DNA of 46,222 nt from Paucimonas sp. (GCA_028292545.1 JAQGMC010000133.1:1-46222); one strand, 5' to 3'; shown: positions 24,601 to 33,402, counted from the stretch's first letter. Notes: a model not told the origin generated them from the sequence alone. Made by a program: numbers and translations.

Positions 24601-25861
24601 GAGTTCAGCGATGAATGGAACCGACATGTCGATTGCCGACATCAACTTTCTAATCCTTGAGGACCATCCGTTCCAGCGGCAAGAGTTGGCGAGAATACTT
24701 GCGGGTCTCGGTGCTGAGCACGTCAACGAAGCGGCGGACGGTAACGCTGCGCTGCAGTTCGCTCACGACCCGCACGTTCAGATCGACATTGTTATCAGCG
24801 ATCTAGAGATGCCTGGCATGGACGGCATGGAATTCGTCCGCCATCTGGGCGAAACGGGCAGGCGTGTGTCGGTAATTCTCGCAAGTGCGCTTGAACCAAA
24901 GTTGCTCGCCTCAGTGGCGACCATGACTGAGGAGTACAGCGTCAATCTGCTGGGCGTCATCGAAAAACCACTCACCGCAGAAAAGCTGGTGCCTCTCATC
25001 AGGCTCCATCAACTGACACGGTTGGAGCCGGTCCGCCCGGCGCCCCTAGCATTCTCACTTGACCAGATTGTAGCGGGATTGGAAAACGACGAATTCGAGC
25101 CTTTCTTTCAACCAAAGATCGAGCTAGTCACTGGGCAAGTCATAGGCGCAGAAGCGCTTGCACGTTGGCGGCACCCGAAGTACGGTCTAATCGCACCTTC
25201 CGCATTTATTGCACTGCTCGAAGACAACGGCCTCATCGATGAACTTACATGGGTCATGCTGCGTAAGGCAGCGGCATTTTCCAAGGAGTGGCGCGCAACC
25301 GGTGTGGACGCCACCGTCTCGGTGAACCTTTCACTCATGTCGCTTGGCGATGTTAAGGTCGCCGATCGCGTTGCAAATCTCGTGCGCAACCAGCGGGTTG
25401 AGCCACACCACATGATCTTGGAGGTGACGGAATCTGCTGCAACAGTAGAAGTCGCTAAAGCATTGGAAAATCTGGCCCGACTGCGCATGCAGGGCTTTGG
25501 CTTGTCAATCGACGATTACGGGACTGGCTACTCTTCCATGCAGCAGCTGACCCGGATTGCATTCACCGAGCTAAAGATCGACCAATCCTTCGTCATGAAC
25601 GCGGCGAAACAGCAATCCGCTCGGGTGATTCTCGAATCCAGTCTTAACATGGCGAAGAAGCTCAACATCGCATCGGTGGCAGAGGGGGTAGAAACGGGGG
25701 CGGACTTTGCTCTTTTGCGCCAACTCGGCTGCGACATGGCGCAAGGCTATTTCATTGCCAGGCCGATGAATGGCACCGCATTCCTGGAATGGTTTCACAA
25801 AAGACGCGAACTGGAGCAAGGCGCAGATTCGAACACATTTTTTACCCCGTTGCCTGATTGA
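21674..25861 (+). CDS. Hybrid histidine kinase with two receivers, HPt and a C-terminal EAL phosphodiesterase domain
   Basis: A 1395-residue membrane protein joining a complete phosphorelay to c-di-GMP degradation. Order: about six membrane helices (residues 10-210), a CHASE3-like sensor (about 240-370, DAESAQRNYLITG), a further helix (394-419), HisKA with the phospho-His in MSHEIRTP (H458), an HATPase domain (NLVSNALKF, GIGISFE, GTGLGLTI), REC1 (acceptor D in ITDCNMPDMDG, about 765), HPt (H912 in THRMVGASRMVGA), REC2 (D in ISDLEMPGMDG, about 1043) and EAL (E1160). The EAL catalytic set looks complete: EAL, SVNLS, LEVTES, IDDYGTGYS, LKID, AEGVET and QGYF. There is no GGDEF domain. It resembles a RocS-type kinase fused to a RocR-type REC-EAL output. 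The codons are less GC-biased than in the flanking conserved genes. Confidence 0.9.
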   Translation: MTKVIVITRFIQVGSVLSMLLGGAALAGSMFDISLLKSVLPGAVEMKANTAVALIMAGSVLLLSAIDVAPALRHLTKLVRFTLSLVVCLVGLATLGQYLFGMNLGIDELLFRDTGGTYNVIRSRMSLYAGAAFSSLGLALAIYPQPRLRTLAAMAATVTTSIGVLGLLGYIWNASELVTDRWLPPVAINTAAALVLLGSGTLLKVFQSTCTQGHRQLGLASVEVKILAGFIAGLALLIASAGITYHTLAESTTTVQWVSHTHEVRIKLAHLYGTMSDAESAQRNYLITGQTSQLKDFGRLIVEVAEQHAALYALVTDNPEQVGNLEKLGPLIERIHDRLWYGISLYQQWGFEAARGLVAEGEGLRTMDAILAAVRHMDDVEEKLLVSREAALSNTRYRVLASLLLTLVAAALGFIALFIGVRREMDARHKVEQALLLAKEEADSANRAKGTFLATMSHEIRTPMNGVLGMLEILSLTQLDAEQRTTLGIVRESNRSLVRIIDDILDFSKIEAGKLDVRPEPASIKDVIEDIHNIYSGSASSKNLLIKRSADPQISPAVLVDSLRLRQILNNLVSNALKFTFQGGIEIRAVLIGRANGVDRIRFSVQDTGIGISFENQQRLFQPFSQGAANTAQRFGGTGLGLTICRRLAELMGGSIEMVSELGRGTTMILTLSLAIADAKDIPKGKTESTHDLLSSEKGARRTAPSIAQSEMEKTLVLLVDDHPTNRTLLMRQLHVLGYNGETAENGVEALAKWRSGRFGMVITDCNMPDMDGYELTRNIRALEAGNSGRRVPIVACTANALEGEAENCFAAGMDDYLVKPVELAQLLKKLDQWLPIPDENAESFVVEGNRLAAATMAAPVDRSVLAGISGGEAATERDILTGFRSANDDDAIMLMDGVAAGDIAQVARATHRMVGASRMVGALGFATLCERIAHASRNGDWKTVEPDMRAFDHEWMRLNAYIASLQGPQTGTEQASSAMNGTDMSIADINFLILEDHPFQRQELARILAGLGAEHVNEAADGNAALQFAHDPHVQIDIVISDLEMPGMDGMEFVRHLGETGRRVSVILASALEPKLLASVATMTEEYSVNLLGVIEKPLTAEKLVPLIRLHQLTRLEPVRPAPLAFSLDQIVAGLENDEFEPFFQPKIELVTGQVIGAEALARWRHPKYGLIAPSAFIALLEDNGLIDELTWVMLRKAAAFSKEWRATGVDATVSVNLSLMSLGDVKVADRVANLVRNQRVEPHHMILEVTESAATVEVAKALENLARLRMQGFGLSIDDYGTGYSSMQQLTRIAFTELKIDQSFVMNAAKQQSARVILESSLNMAKKLNIASVAEGVETGADFALLRQLGCDMAQGYFIARPMNGTAFLEWFHKRRELEQGADSNTFFTPLPD

Positions 25862-26226
25862 TGAAACGCGCCGTGCAAAAACCGTGGTCTTCTTCCATTG
25901 CCGCCGTTGCTCGCATGCCGCGAGGCCACCGAGGCAGTCGCGGTCCTGAAAACAAGGTGGTCGTTCTTCAGCTCGGCAAGGGGTGGTCCATGCCGAATGA
26001 GTCCAGCAAGGAGGCGAGCGCGTAGAACATCAGTGCGGAAAACGGGGCGGCAGTGAACCAGCCCGGTGTTGGCACGGCCGTTTAGAACCCTACAGGGATT
26101 CCGAGGTTTCCGAGAGCACATTGACGGTTTCCCCGTTAACCTGCCGCAGACTCTTACCTTTCCGGAACAGTCGCAGGTCGAATGGGTCACACTCAAGCAG
26201 CCTTGCTAAGGTGTCAGTACGGTGCC

Positions 26227-26300
26227 GTCTAGCAAGGTGGGGCTGTCTACGGCTGAAACCCAGCATCCATGCGGGTTTCAGGCCGATAGACAACCTAGAC
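26227..26300. repeat. Nested inverted repeat (possible structured site or RNA)
   Basis: Three sets of arms nest: GTCTAG (26227-26232) with CTAGAC (26295-26300), TGTCTA (26244-26249) with TAGACA (26287-26292), and CTGAAACCC (26253-26261) with GGGTTTCAG (26273-26281). All are perfect, separated by short unpaired bulges. Regular spacing of three stems around one axis is unlikely by chance. Confidence 0.65.
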
Positions 26301-26446
26301 CTCAATAACGACGGAACTTCTACCGGGAGTTGCTGAGTGCATCAGAGCCACTGCGCACGCAGCTACTGCTCTCTCCTTTATTAGAAGTGATGTCTAGGTT
26401 GTCTAGTCTTGGCCCTTCCCGCTATGAAAAAGCAGCTAGACAACCC
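26287..26446. repeat. Alternating TAGACAACC motifs
   Basis: TAGACAACCTAGAC (26287-26300) is matched by its exact reverse complement at 26393-26406. GGTTGTCTAG (26398-26407) is in turn matched by its reverse complement CTAGACAACC at 26437-26446. So three copies alternate in orientation within 160 bp. Confidence 0.8.
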
Positions 26447-26604
26447 GCCGCCGGTGGTCGTCATGGGGTGAGCCAGGTCGTCTGCCCTTGATCTGAATCA
26501 GTCTTCCTATGTCGGGGGATGGCCCGCTCCTCGCACCCCATGCCTACTATCAATGGGAGCGCGCCCTTCAAGAGGGTCGGCTCCTACAGAAAAGGAGACA
26601 AGTC

Positions 26605-26886
26605 ATGCCGAAATATGTCATAGAGCGGGAGCTGCCTGGCGCCGGAAACCTCTCAGAGCAAGACTTCCAAAGCATCGCGCAGAAGTCCTGCGATGTCCTG
26701 CGACAGATGGGGCCGGACATCCAGTGGCAAGAAAGTTTCGTCACCAGCGATAAGATTTACTGCGTCTACATCGCTCCCAACGAACAAATGATCCGTGACC
26801 ACGCGGAGATGGGCGGATTCCCGGCGAACAGCATTGCCGCGATTAAGCGGACAATCGATCCGACGACAGAGGAAGCGCGCATGTAA
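26605..26886 (+). CDS. DUF4242 family protein (SCO4226-like)
   Basis: A 93-residue soluble protein with the DUF4242 pattern: KYVIERELPGAGNLSEQDF at the start, IQWQESFVTSDKIYCVYIAP in the centre and HAEMGGFPANSIAAIKRTIDP at the end. The family has a ferredoxin-like fold. A Streptomyces member binds nickel, but the biological role is unknown in general. The ATG at 26605 has a strong AAAGGAG (26591-26597) 7 nt upstream. A hairpin (26902-26927) follows the stop. It is a single-gene transcript between two gene-poor stretches. Confidence 0.85.
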   Translation: MPKYVIERELPGAGNLSEQDFQSIAQKSCDVLRQMGPDIQWQESFVTSDKIYCVYIAPNEQMIRDHAEMGGFPANSIAAIKRTIDPTTEEARM

Positions 26887-26901
26887 AGCGGCAGGGTTTC
26901 G

Positions 26902-26938
26902 GGCCAACCTTCCGCTAACGGTTGGCCTTATCTCTTTT
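26902..26938 (+). terminator. Probable terminator of the DUF4242 gene
   Basis: GGCCAACC (26902-26909) and GGTTGGCC (26920-26927) form a perfect 8-bp stem with a 10-nt loop. It is followed by TTATCTCTTTT, an imperfect U-tract, 15 nt after the stop codon. Confidence 0.75.
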
Positions 26939-27674
26939 CACCGCATCCAGACGCACTTTAGCCGCCTACTGCACCCGCCTCCCTCCGGCACGGCGACCAA
27001 AGCCGCGAATCGGAAGAAATTAAAGGCGTTCCAGGACGACTACTTTGGCGTTCGGCGCGAGCTGTCAGTACAAGAGGAGGAGGGGTGGCGGCCGAAATTG
27101 CTTTATCCGTTGATTATATTCCGGCTATGCGGGAGCTGATCGAAACGGAACGCCTGAGATCTGGCGGGGTATCGGGCTGTTAATCGTGATCAGAGTGACG
27201 TGGACTGATCGCGAGATGAAAAGAGCGGAGTGAGTGCTTTTCCCCGATGATTCTCCAGAGGACACCGCCAGGGCCGGACTGGTAGGTCATACAATTTATT
27301 CTGCGCGCTCGACTTACAAACTGAAGCTTCTGAGGAGCTTTTGCTTTCTTGTTACCGGCACAAAAGACAGTGGGCGTTCCGTTCTCATTCTTAGCTTTCG
27401 TAACGCGTCTGCGACGATATGTCGGCACTTAAGCGAAAACCCGAGAAGTGTCAACATATGGTCGCGAATGTAGGCAACTTTGGTCCGAAATGTCATCAAC
27501 TTTTCGTCAAAGCGAGCTAGGTTCCGACAGACTTTATTTCGTCCAGACAGACTTTTTTCATTACAACCACCGGTCACTGCGGCCTTTGAGTGCCATACCA
27601 AAAGACGCATAATCTGTATTATGTAAAATGACATTCGAAGTTGTTCCTGCCTTCTTCATTCGAGGCTTCCCGTC
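26939..27674. other. Gene-poor stretch between the DUF4242 and thioredoxin-like genes
   Basis: No supported gene. A 32-codon frame from GTG 27085 follows AGGAGGAG but is too short and unmatched. A 106-codon minus-strand frame (27314-27634) is AT-richer and unlike any family I know. CATAAT-CTGT-ATTATG (27609-27624) is a perfect 6-bp-arm palindrome about 50 bp upstream of the next gene. Composition returns to high GC right after this stretch. Confidence 0.5.
27609..27624. promoter_or_regulatory. Palindrome upstream of the thioredoxin-like gene
   Basis: CATAAT (27609-27614), CTGT, ATTATG (27619-27624). The AT-rich dyad in an operator-like position suggests a repressor or activator site. The regulator is unknown. 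Confidence 0.4.
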
Positions 27675-28721
27675 ATGCCAGAACATGTCGACCATCATCG
27701 CCGCCGCTTGTGCCTAGCAGGGGCAAGCCTTGCTGCCAGTCAGTTGGCCCTGGCCACGCCTTGGCCCGTGGCCTCGGGCACACAACTGCCCTCTTTCCAG
27801 GGCGCGACCGGCTGGATCAATACGTCACCGCTGAACGCCGATGCGCTGCAAGGCAAAGTAGTGCTGGTCAACTTCTGTACGTACACCTGCATCAATTGGC
27901 TGCGTTCGCTGCCTTGGGTACGGGCTTGGGCCGACAAGTATCAGCCGCAGGGGCTGACGGTGATTGGCGTACACACGCCGGAATTTCAGTTCGAGAAAGA
28001 ACCGCCCAATGTGCAGCGGGCGCTGAAGAGCTTGCGCATCGGCTACCCGATCGCCGTCGACAGCAAGCAGGCGGTCTGGAACGCCTTCAACAATCAGTAC
28101 TGGCCCGCGCTTTACCTGTTCGATGCAAGCGGACGCATGCAGCATCAACACTTCGGCGAAGGTGGCTACGAGCAGACTGAAAGAATGATCCAGAAGGCGC
28201 TGGGAAAGGCGGACACGGAACTGGTGACGCCCGATACCCAGGGCTGGGGCGTCCAGGCGGACTGGCGCTCTCTGAAGTCGCCCGAGAATTACCTGGGATA
28301 CGAGCGCACCGAAAATTTCGCGTCGCCCGGCGGTGGCTTGTTGAACGCTGCGCGCAGCTACGTCATGCCGCCTTCATTGCGGTGCAATCAGTGGGCCTTG
28401 TCAGGCGACTGGACCATGGGCACCAACGCCACCGTCCTGAATCGGGCGGGTGGACGATTGGCCTGCCGTTTCCACGCCAGGGACCTGCACCTGGTGATGG
28501 CTCCCGCCGTAGACGCCAAGCCCGCGCGCTTTCGCGTTTATCTCGACGGCCAGCCGCCAGGCAAGCAAGGCGGGATGGACCTTGATCAACAAGGCATGGG
28601 CACGGTGGGCGCGCCGCGCCTGTATCAGTTGATCCGCCAGCAAACGGCCATCGCCGACAGGCAGTTCGAGATCGAATTCAGCGATCCTGGCGTGCAGCTT
28701 TTTGCCTTCACTTTCGGTTAG
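27675..28721 (+). CDS. Exported thioredoxin-like protein, DipZ C-terminal type
   Basis: A 348-residue periplasmic protein. The N-terminus HHRRRLCLAGASLAASQLALA looks like a Tat or Sec signal. Residues about 40-170 are a redoxin fold with FCTYTCINWLRSLPWVRAW. The family position usually reads TYxCINC or TYxCINW; here C72 is present, the second position is Trp75, and an extra Cys (C68) four residues earlier replaces the common Trp. The rest (about 185-348) matches the carbohydrate-binding-like C-terminal domain of DipZ-type proteins (WALSGDWTMG, FRVYLDGQPPG, FEIEFSDPGVQLFAFTFG). A role in periplasmic thiol chemistry is inferred. The start ATG has GAGG about 12 nt upstream. Confidence 0.8.
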   Translation: MPEHVDHHRRRLCLAGASLAASQLALATPWPVASGTQLPSFQGATGWINTSPLNADALQGKVVLVNFCTYTCINWLRSLPWVRAWADKYQPQGLTVIGVHTPEFQFEKEPPNVQRALKSLRIGYPIAVDSKQAVWNAFNNQYWPALYLFDASGRMQHQHFGEGGYEQTERMIQKALGKADTELVTPDTQGWGVQADWRSLKSPENYLGYERTENFASPGGGLLNAARSYVMPPSLRCNQWALSGDWTMGTNATVLNRAGGRLACRFHARDLHLVMAPAVDAKPARFRVYLDGQPPGKQGGMDLDQQGMGTVGAPRLYQLIRQQTAIADRQFEIEFSDPGVQLFAFTFG

Positions 28722-28812
28722 CGCCGCGCTTCGACGCGTCCGGACAGGGATGGCTCAGCGATCGTTTCTCCTGTTACGCTCGGCTGGCCCGGCAACTTCC
28801 TGATTCCACGCT

Positions 28813-29217
28813 ATGCCACTCACCGAGTCCCTGCGCAATTGGGCGTGCAAGATCAAGCGCGACGGCGTCACGCTCTGGTTTGCCTGCAAAGACCCTGCCA
28901 CGCCCATGCTGGCGAAAGCTTTGGCCGTGCTGGTTGTGGCCTACGCCCTGAGCCCGATAGACCTGGTGCCCGACTTCATCCCGTTGCTGGGCTACCTGGA
29001 CGATGTCATCTTGCTGCCGATGCTGATCTGGCTCGCGGTGCGCCTGCTTCCGGCTGAGGTATTGCAAAGCTCGCGCCAGCGCGCCGACGACTGGATGCGC
29101 CGCGAAGGTGAAAAACCGCGAACCCGCTGGGGCGTGGTTTTTGTCATCAGCGTATGGCTGCTTGTTGCCTGGGCCGCCTGGGCAGCGTGGGCCGCGTGGT
29201 CTGGTTCAGCCGCTTGA
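28813..29217 (+). CDS. YkvA/DUF1232 membrane protein
   Basis: A 134-residue protein with the DUF1232 core AYALSPIDLVPDFIPLLGYLDD flanked by hydrophobic helices, and a third helix at the C-terminus ending in the repeat WAAWAAWAAW. The function of the family is unknown. The ATG at 28813 gives a normal length; its ribosome-binding site is weak. It stands alone between the thioredoxin-like gene and a convergent FMN reductase gene. Confidence 0.85.
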   Translation: MPLTESLRNWACKIKRDGVTLWFACKDPATPMLAKALAVLVVAYALSPIDLVPDFIPLLGYLDDVILLPMLIWLAVRLLPAEVLQSSRQRADDWMRREGEKPRTRWGVVFVISVWLLVAWAAWAAWAAWSGSAA

Positions 29218-29314
29218 AGCGCGCGCCCAGGTGGGTCGACTAGATAATCTCCAGGCTGTCCGCAATCAGTCGAGTCATGTTTGTCAAAATCATCCGGCAA
29301 ATAATAGACATAGA

Positions 29315-29355
29315 AATGGCCGATAGAGCGAATTCCGCCCGCTATCGGCCATTTA
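29315..29355. terminator. 13-bp inverted repeat between convergent genes
   Basis: AAATGGCCGATAG (29315-29327) and CTATCGGCCATTT (29343-29355) pair perfectly over 13 bp with a 15-nt loop. It lies between the YkvA gene (+) and the FMN reductase gene (-), where a bidirectional terminator is expected. The outer AAAT/ATTT supplies only a short U-tract in either direction. Confidence 0.6.
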
Positions 29356-29435
29356 AGTATCTTATAACAAGAGAGGGTGAGGAAGACGTCACCCACCACC
29401 CGGCGGCACTTTAGCCCCGCCCTCCCCGCCCGGGC

Positions 29436-29990
29436 TCAACCCACATGCCGCTTTACCCACCCCACATAAGCATCCATCCATCCCTGCACAAACTTTTTCG
29501 TATCCTCGTTGCCGATTCCACCGGATGCGTCGAACAAACCCTCCTTCGCCTGCAGGAAAGCTTCCGGCTGGCCCAAGGTGGGCATATCCAAGTAAGCGAG
29601 CATATTGCGCAAGTGTTGTTGCGCAATGGCGGTGCCGATCGCGCCGACTGACACGCCGATCACGCCAGCCGGCTTGCCGGCCCAGGCGCTCTGGCCGTAG
29701 GGACGCGAGGCGTGGTCGATCGCATTCTTGAGCACGCCGGGAACGGACCGGTTGTATTCGGGCGTGACAAACAAAACACCCTGCGCAGCCGTGATCTCGG
29801 CTTTCAAGCGTTTGACAGATTCAGCCGGCTTGCCATCGTCATCCTGGTTGTACAACGGCAGATCGTCGATTTGCAGCTGCTTGAGGCTGAATTCGGCCGG
29901 CGCCAGCTTGACCAGCGCATTGGCAAGCTGGCGGTTGAAGGAATCCTTGCGCAGGCTGCCTACGACAACCGCAATCTGGTACTGGCTCAT
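29436..29990 (-). CDS. NAD(P)H-dependent FMN reductase (ChrR/YieF-like)
   Basis: A 184-residue flavodoxin-like reductase. The FMN phosphate-binding loop is GSLRKDSFNRQLA (residues 11-23), and the family block TPEYNRSVPGVLKNAIDHAS is intact. Members reduce quinones, azo dyes or chromate using NAD(P)H in the cytoplasm. The physiological substrate here is not evident. The ATG at 29990 is preceded by AGGAGAAACAG on the minus strand, a good ribosome-binding site. Confidence 0.92.
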   Translation of the reverse strand: MSQYQIAVVVGSLRKDSFNRQLANALVKLAPAEFSLKQLQIDDLPLYNQDDDGKPAESVKRLKAEITAAQGVLFVTPEYNRSVPGVLKNAIDHASRPYGQSAWAGKPAGVIGVSVGAIGTAIAQQHLRNMLAYLDMPTLGQPEAFLQAKEGLFDASGGIGNEDTKKFVQGWMDAYVGWVKRHVG

Positions 29991-30264
29991 CTGTTTCTCC
30001 TGTTAAGGGCGTGTTTGTGTTTCTTTTTCGGAAAGACGGCCACGCTTGCTTCCCGCAACGCCCTGGGCTGGCCGGTTTGCAGGCGTGCTCGCCGCAACCG
30101 AGTATTTTCTTTGATCTGGCCAGCCTGCGTGCGGCATTGATCAACCGCGGTGCAGGTAAAGGACGATGTGATAGCCAACGCTGCCCCGCCGGCAGCGCCA
30201 ACGTGCCGCCGGAACATACCCGCAATTGAACGCCCTGCCCCGCGCCCGGCGCGCGCAGCGACCC

Positions 30265-33263
30265 TCACCCGGTCCTGCTCACGGCCCCCGAGACCGGCGC
30301 AGTGTCGCACCCTGGCAGCCGCTGCGGCAGCATGAAGGGCTGGCCGGCACGCAGCATCGTTTCCATTTCGGTTGCACAAACGGGTGGGCTGAAAAAATAT
30401 CCCTGGCCCTGGTCGCACTGGTGCGCCGCCAGGAAAGAAAGTTGCACAGAACTTTCGACGCCTTCGGCAATGACTTGCAAACCCATCGTATGCGCCAGGC
30501 CAATGGTGGCGCTGACGATGGCGGCATCGTTGGCATCGGTCGCCACATCCATCACGAACGAGCGGTCAACCTTCAAGGTGTCGATCGGCAGGTTCTTCAG
30601 CACGCTCAGGCTGGAATAACCGGTGCCGAAATCGTCGATGGCAGTTCGATGCCCATGGCGGCGATTTCGAGCAGGCAATCATTGGCCCGCGCCAAGTCTT
30701 GCATCAGCTCCGTTTCAGTAATCTCCAGCTTCAAAAAGCACGGGTCCATGCCAGTCTCGGCCAGCACTGACTGGATCATTTTCACCAGGTTTTTCGGGCC
30801 GAATTGTTTGGCCGACAGGTTCACTGAGATGCGCAAGTCGGGCAACCCTTTTGCGCTCCACGCCCTTTGCTGCTGGCAAGCGGCGCGCAGCACCCATTCG
30901 CCGAGCGCGATGATGAGGCCCGTCTCTTCTGCTATCGACATGAATTCATGCGGCCCCAGCAAACCTTTTTCCGGATGGTTCCAGCGCACCAGCGCTTCCA
31001 TGCCGACAATCATGCCGGTCTTCAAATCCACGAAAGGCTGGTAGCGCAACACCAGTTCCTGGCACTCCAGCGCGCGCCGCAATCCGTTTTCCATCAGCAG
31101 GCGCTCAAAGATGCGCAGGTTCATTTGCGCATCGAAGTAATGCAGGCGGTTCCCACCCTCCGCCTTTGCGTGATACATCGCGATGTCCGCCTCGCGCAAA
31201 AGGCTGTTGGAATCCACCGGATCCTTGCGGCTGATCGTGATGCCCACGCTGGTGGTCACCACCAGTTCATGGTTGTTCAAGTCGACCGGGCGCGACAGCG
31301 CTGCCAGCACATTCTCGGCAACGCGGGTCGCCTCGGCCGCCCTGCCCAGGTCTTCCAGCAGGATCACGAATTCATCGCCGCCCAGGCGCGCCACGGTGTC
31401 GCCTTCGCGAACCGCGCCCTGGAGCCGGGCTGCCATCACTTGCAGCAGGCAATCCCCGCTCTTGTGGCCGAAACTGTCGTTCACAAGCTTGAAGCGGTCC
31501 AGGTCGAGGAACATGATGGCGATCAGCCGGCCCGATCGACGCGCGCGTGCAATCGCCTGGTCCAGCCGGTCCTGCAGCAGCGCCCGGTTCGGCAAGCCGG
31601 TCAGGGCATCGTGGCTGGCCAGGTATTGGGCCCGCAACTCGCTTTGCTTGCGATCGTTGATGTCCAGCGCAAACCCCAAGAGCCGCGGCGCGCCGTCCGC
31701 AGACTGGATCGCCTTGCGGCCCGCAATCATGACCCGCTCTTCGCCCTGGCTTATCAGCGTGGCTTCCTCAACCGTCTGCGCTTTGGTCAGCAACACATGC
31801 TGGTCTTTTTCGCGGATGGCCCGGGCAATCGGTTCGGGAAGAAGGTCGAAATCGGTTTTTCCGATTGCGCCGCCTTTGGAGATGTCGAGGGCGCGCGCCG
31901 CTTCTTCATTGAACAGCAGGTAGCGGCCCTCGGCATCTTTCAGGTAAACATTCAAAGGCAGCGCATCAATGATTTCGCTGGTCAGTCGCTGCTGGCTTGC
32001 AAGTTCGGACTCGGCCTGCTTCTTCGCCACGATGTCTTCCACCATCGCAATGTAATGCAGTGGCCTGCCCTCGGCATCGCGATGAACCGATATGGTCAGG
32101 TTCGCCCATACTGGCGAGCCGTTCCTGTGCAGGAAGCGCTTCTCCAGGGTGTAGGTCTCGTATTTTTTTTGCTCGAGAGCGGCCAGCTTCTCCAGGTCTT
32201 GAACCAGGTCATCCGGATGGGTTACGCTCTGGAAGCTCACCTGTTCCAGTTCCTCCGGTGTATAGCCGAGAAGCGATGCAAACCGCTTGTTCACCTGGAT
32301 GAATTTCCCATCCATCCGCGTCAGCGTGATGCCAACCGCTTCTTGCTCGAACACGGACTGGAACAAGGCCGTGATCTCACGCTGCTTCTTTTCAGCTTCG
32401 GTCGAGGCCGTGATGTCTTGCGCATAGCCCGCCATGCCAACGACATGGCCGTCATGGTCCAGCACCAGTTCGCCGCGTTCGCGCACGCAGCGGCTTTCGC
32501 CATCGGGCCGGTAGATGTTGTAGGTCAGCTCGTAGGTCGAGCGGCTTTCAAGTGCCCGCCTGCGCACCGTCGACACGCGCTCGCGGTCGTCGGGGCAAAT
32601 ATGACGCAGGAAATTGTCCGGCTTGCCGATCGGTTCGGCCCGGCTGCGTCCGAACAGCCGGTACAGTTCCGGCGACCAGGAAAGCTGGTCGGTGTGCCGC
32701 TCCCACTTCCAGTTACCCAGGCGTGCCAGGCGATGTGCCTGCTGCAGGTTGCGCGCATGCTCATGCAGCTCTTCGCGCTGGTTGCGCAATTCCAGGTGCA
32801 CCATCACTTGATGGGCGAAGGTTTTTATGTCGTCCCTTTGCTGCTGCGTCAGCACACGCACTTGCGTATCCATCACCGCGAACGTTCCCAGCCTTTTCCC
32901 GGTCGGGGAAATCAGCGGCGCGCCGGCGTAGAACCGGATATGCGGCGGGCCGGTCACTACATCCATGCCCGCAGAGCGGGCGTCAGCAAGGGTGTCGGCT
33001 ATGATTACCAGGTCATTACTTTTGATTGCATACGCACAGAGATAAACGGTATGGCGCGGATTTTCCATTCCCACCGTATAAGGCGCGGTATGGCGTTCGC
33101 CTTCGACGACCGTAATCGCCGCCATCGGCATGCCGACTGTGCGCGCTGCAAGGCGCAACAGCCGTTCGAAATCCATGCCGGGAACCGGATCGATGGCGCC
33201 CACCATGGGCGCAAGCTCGTCCGCTGCGAAAGTTTGGGGCAAGACTGTGGATTGAAGTTGCAT
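30265..33263 (-). pseudogene. GAF-PAS-GGDEF-EAL protein gene with a one-base deletion in the EAL domain
   Basis: It would encode about 1000 residues. Order: GAF (about 30-155), three PAS domains (about 175-270, 290-400 and 415-520), GGDEF with an intact GGDEF motif, and EAL with an intact MEALVRW. The frame breaks near 30642: minus-strand sequence GAACTGCCATCGACGAT encodes ELPST, where ELAIDDFGTGYS is expected, so one G (C on the plus strand) is missing. The other frame continues IDDFGTGYSS, LKVDRSFV and AEGVES to 30265. As read, the first frame stops at 30606 and lacks most EAL catalytic residues, leaving a cyclase-competent but phosphodiesterase-dead product. The ATG at 33263 is preferred over a TTG at 33302. 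A sequencing error is possible. Confidence 0.85.
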
Positions 33264-33402
33264 CTGCGAATAGCCAGCCGGCCCGCCTGCCCGGATGAGC
33301 AAGCGCCCCCGGCGCCTGACGAGATTGCGACAGCAATGCCGGGGCGCGGTTCCAGCATCATCGGCCAGCGACTGGACGCAGGTTTTTCAAAAGGCTCAGG
33401 GC

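Larger units (their letters stand above)
25862..26604. other. 743-bp gene-free stretch rich in inverted repeats
   Basis: No supported gene. A 54-codon frame from ATG 25861, overlapping the kinase stop, has no family match. The notable content is a nested stem-loop at 26227-26300 and repeated TAGACAACC motifs (26287, 26398 reversed, 26438). The DUF4242 gene promoter is presumably near the right end. Confidence 0.5.

Noticed and set aside
25861..26025. 54-codon frame overlapping the stop of the kinase-EAL gene
   Set aside because: No ribosome-binding site separate from the upstream gene and no family resemblance. The opposite-strand frame is equally unconvincing.
29987..30264. Minus-strand frame between the FMN reductase and GGDEF-EAL genes
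   Set aside because: Basic, low-information sequence with no motif. It overlaps the ends of both neighbours.
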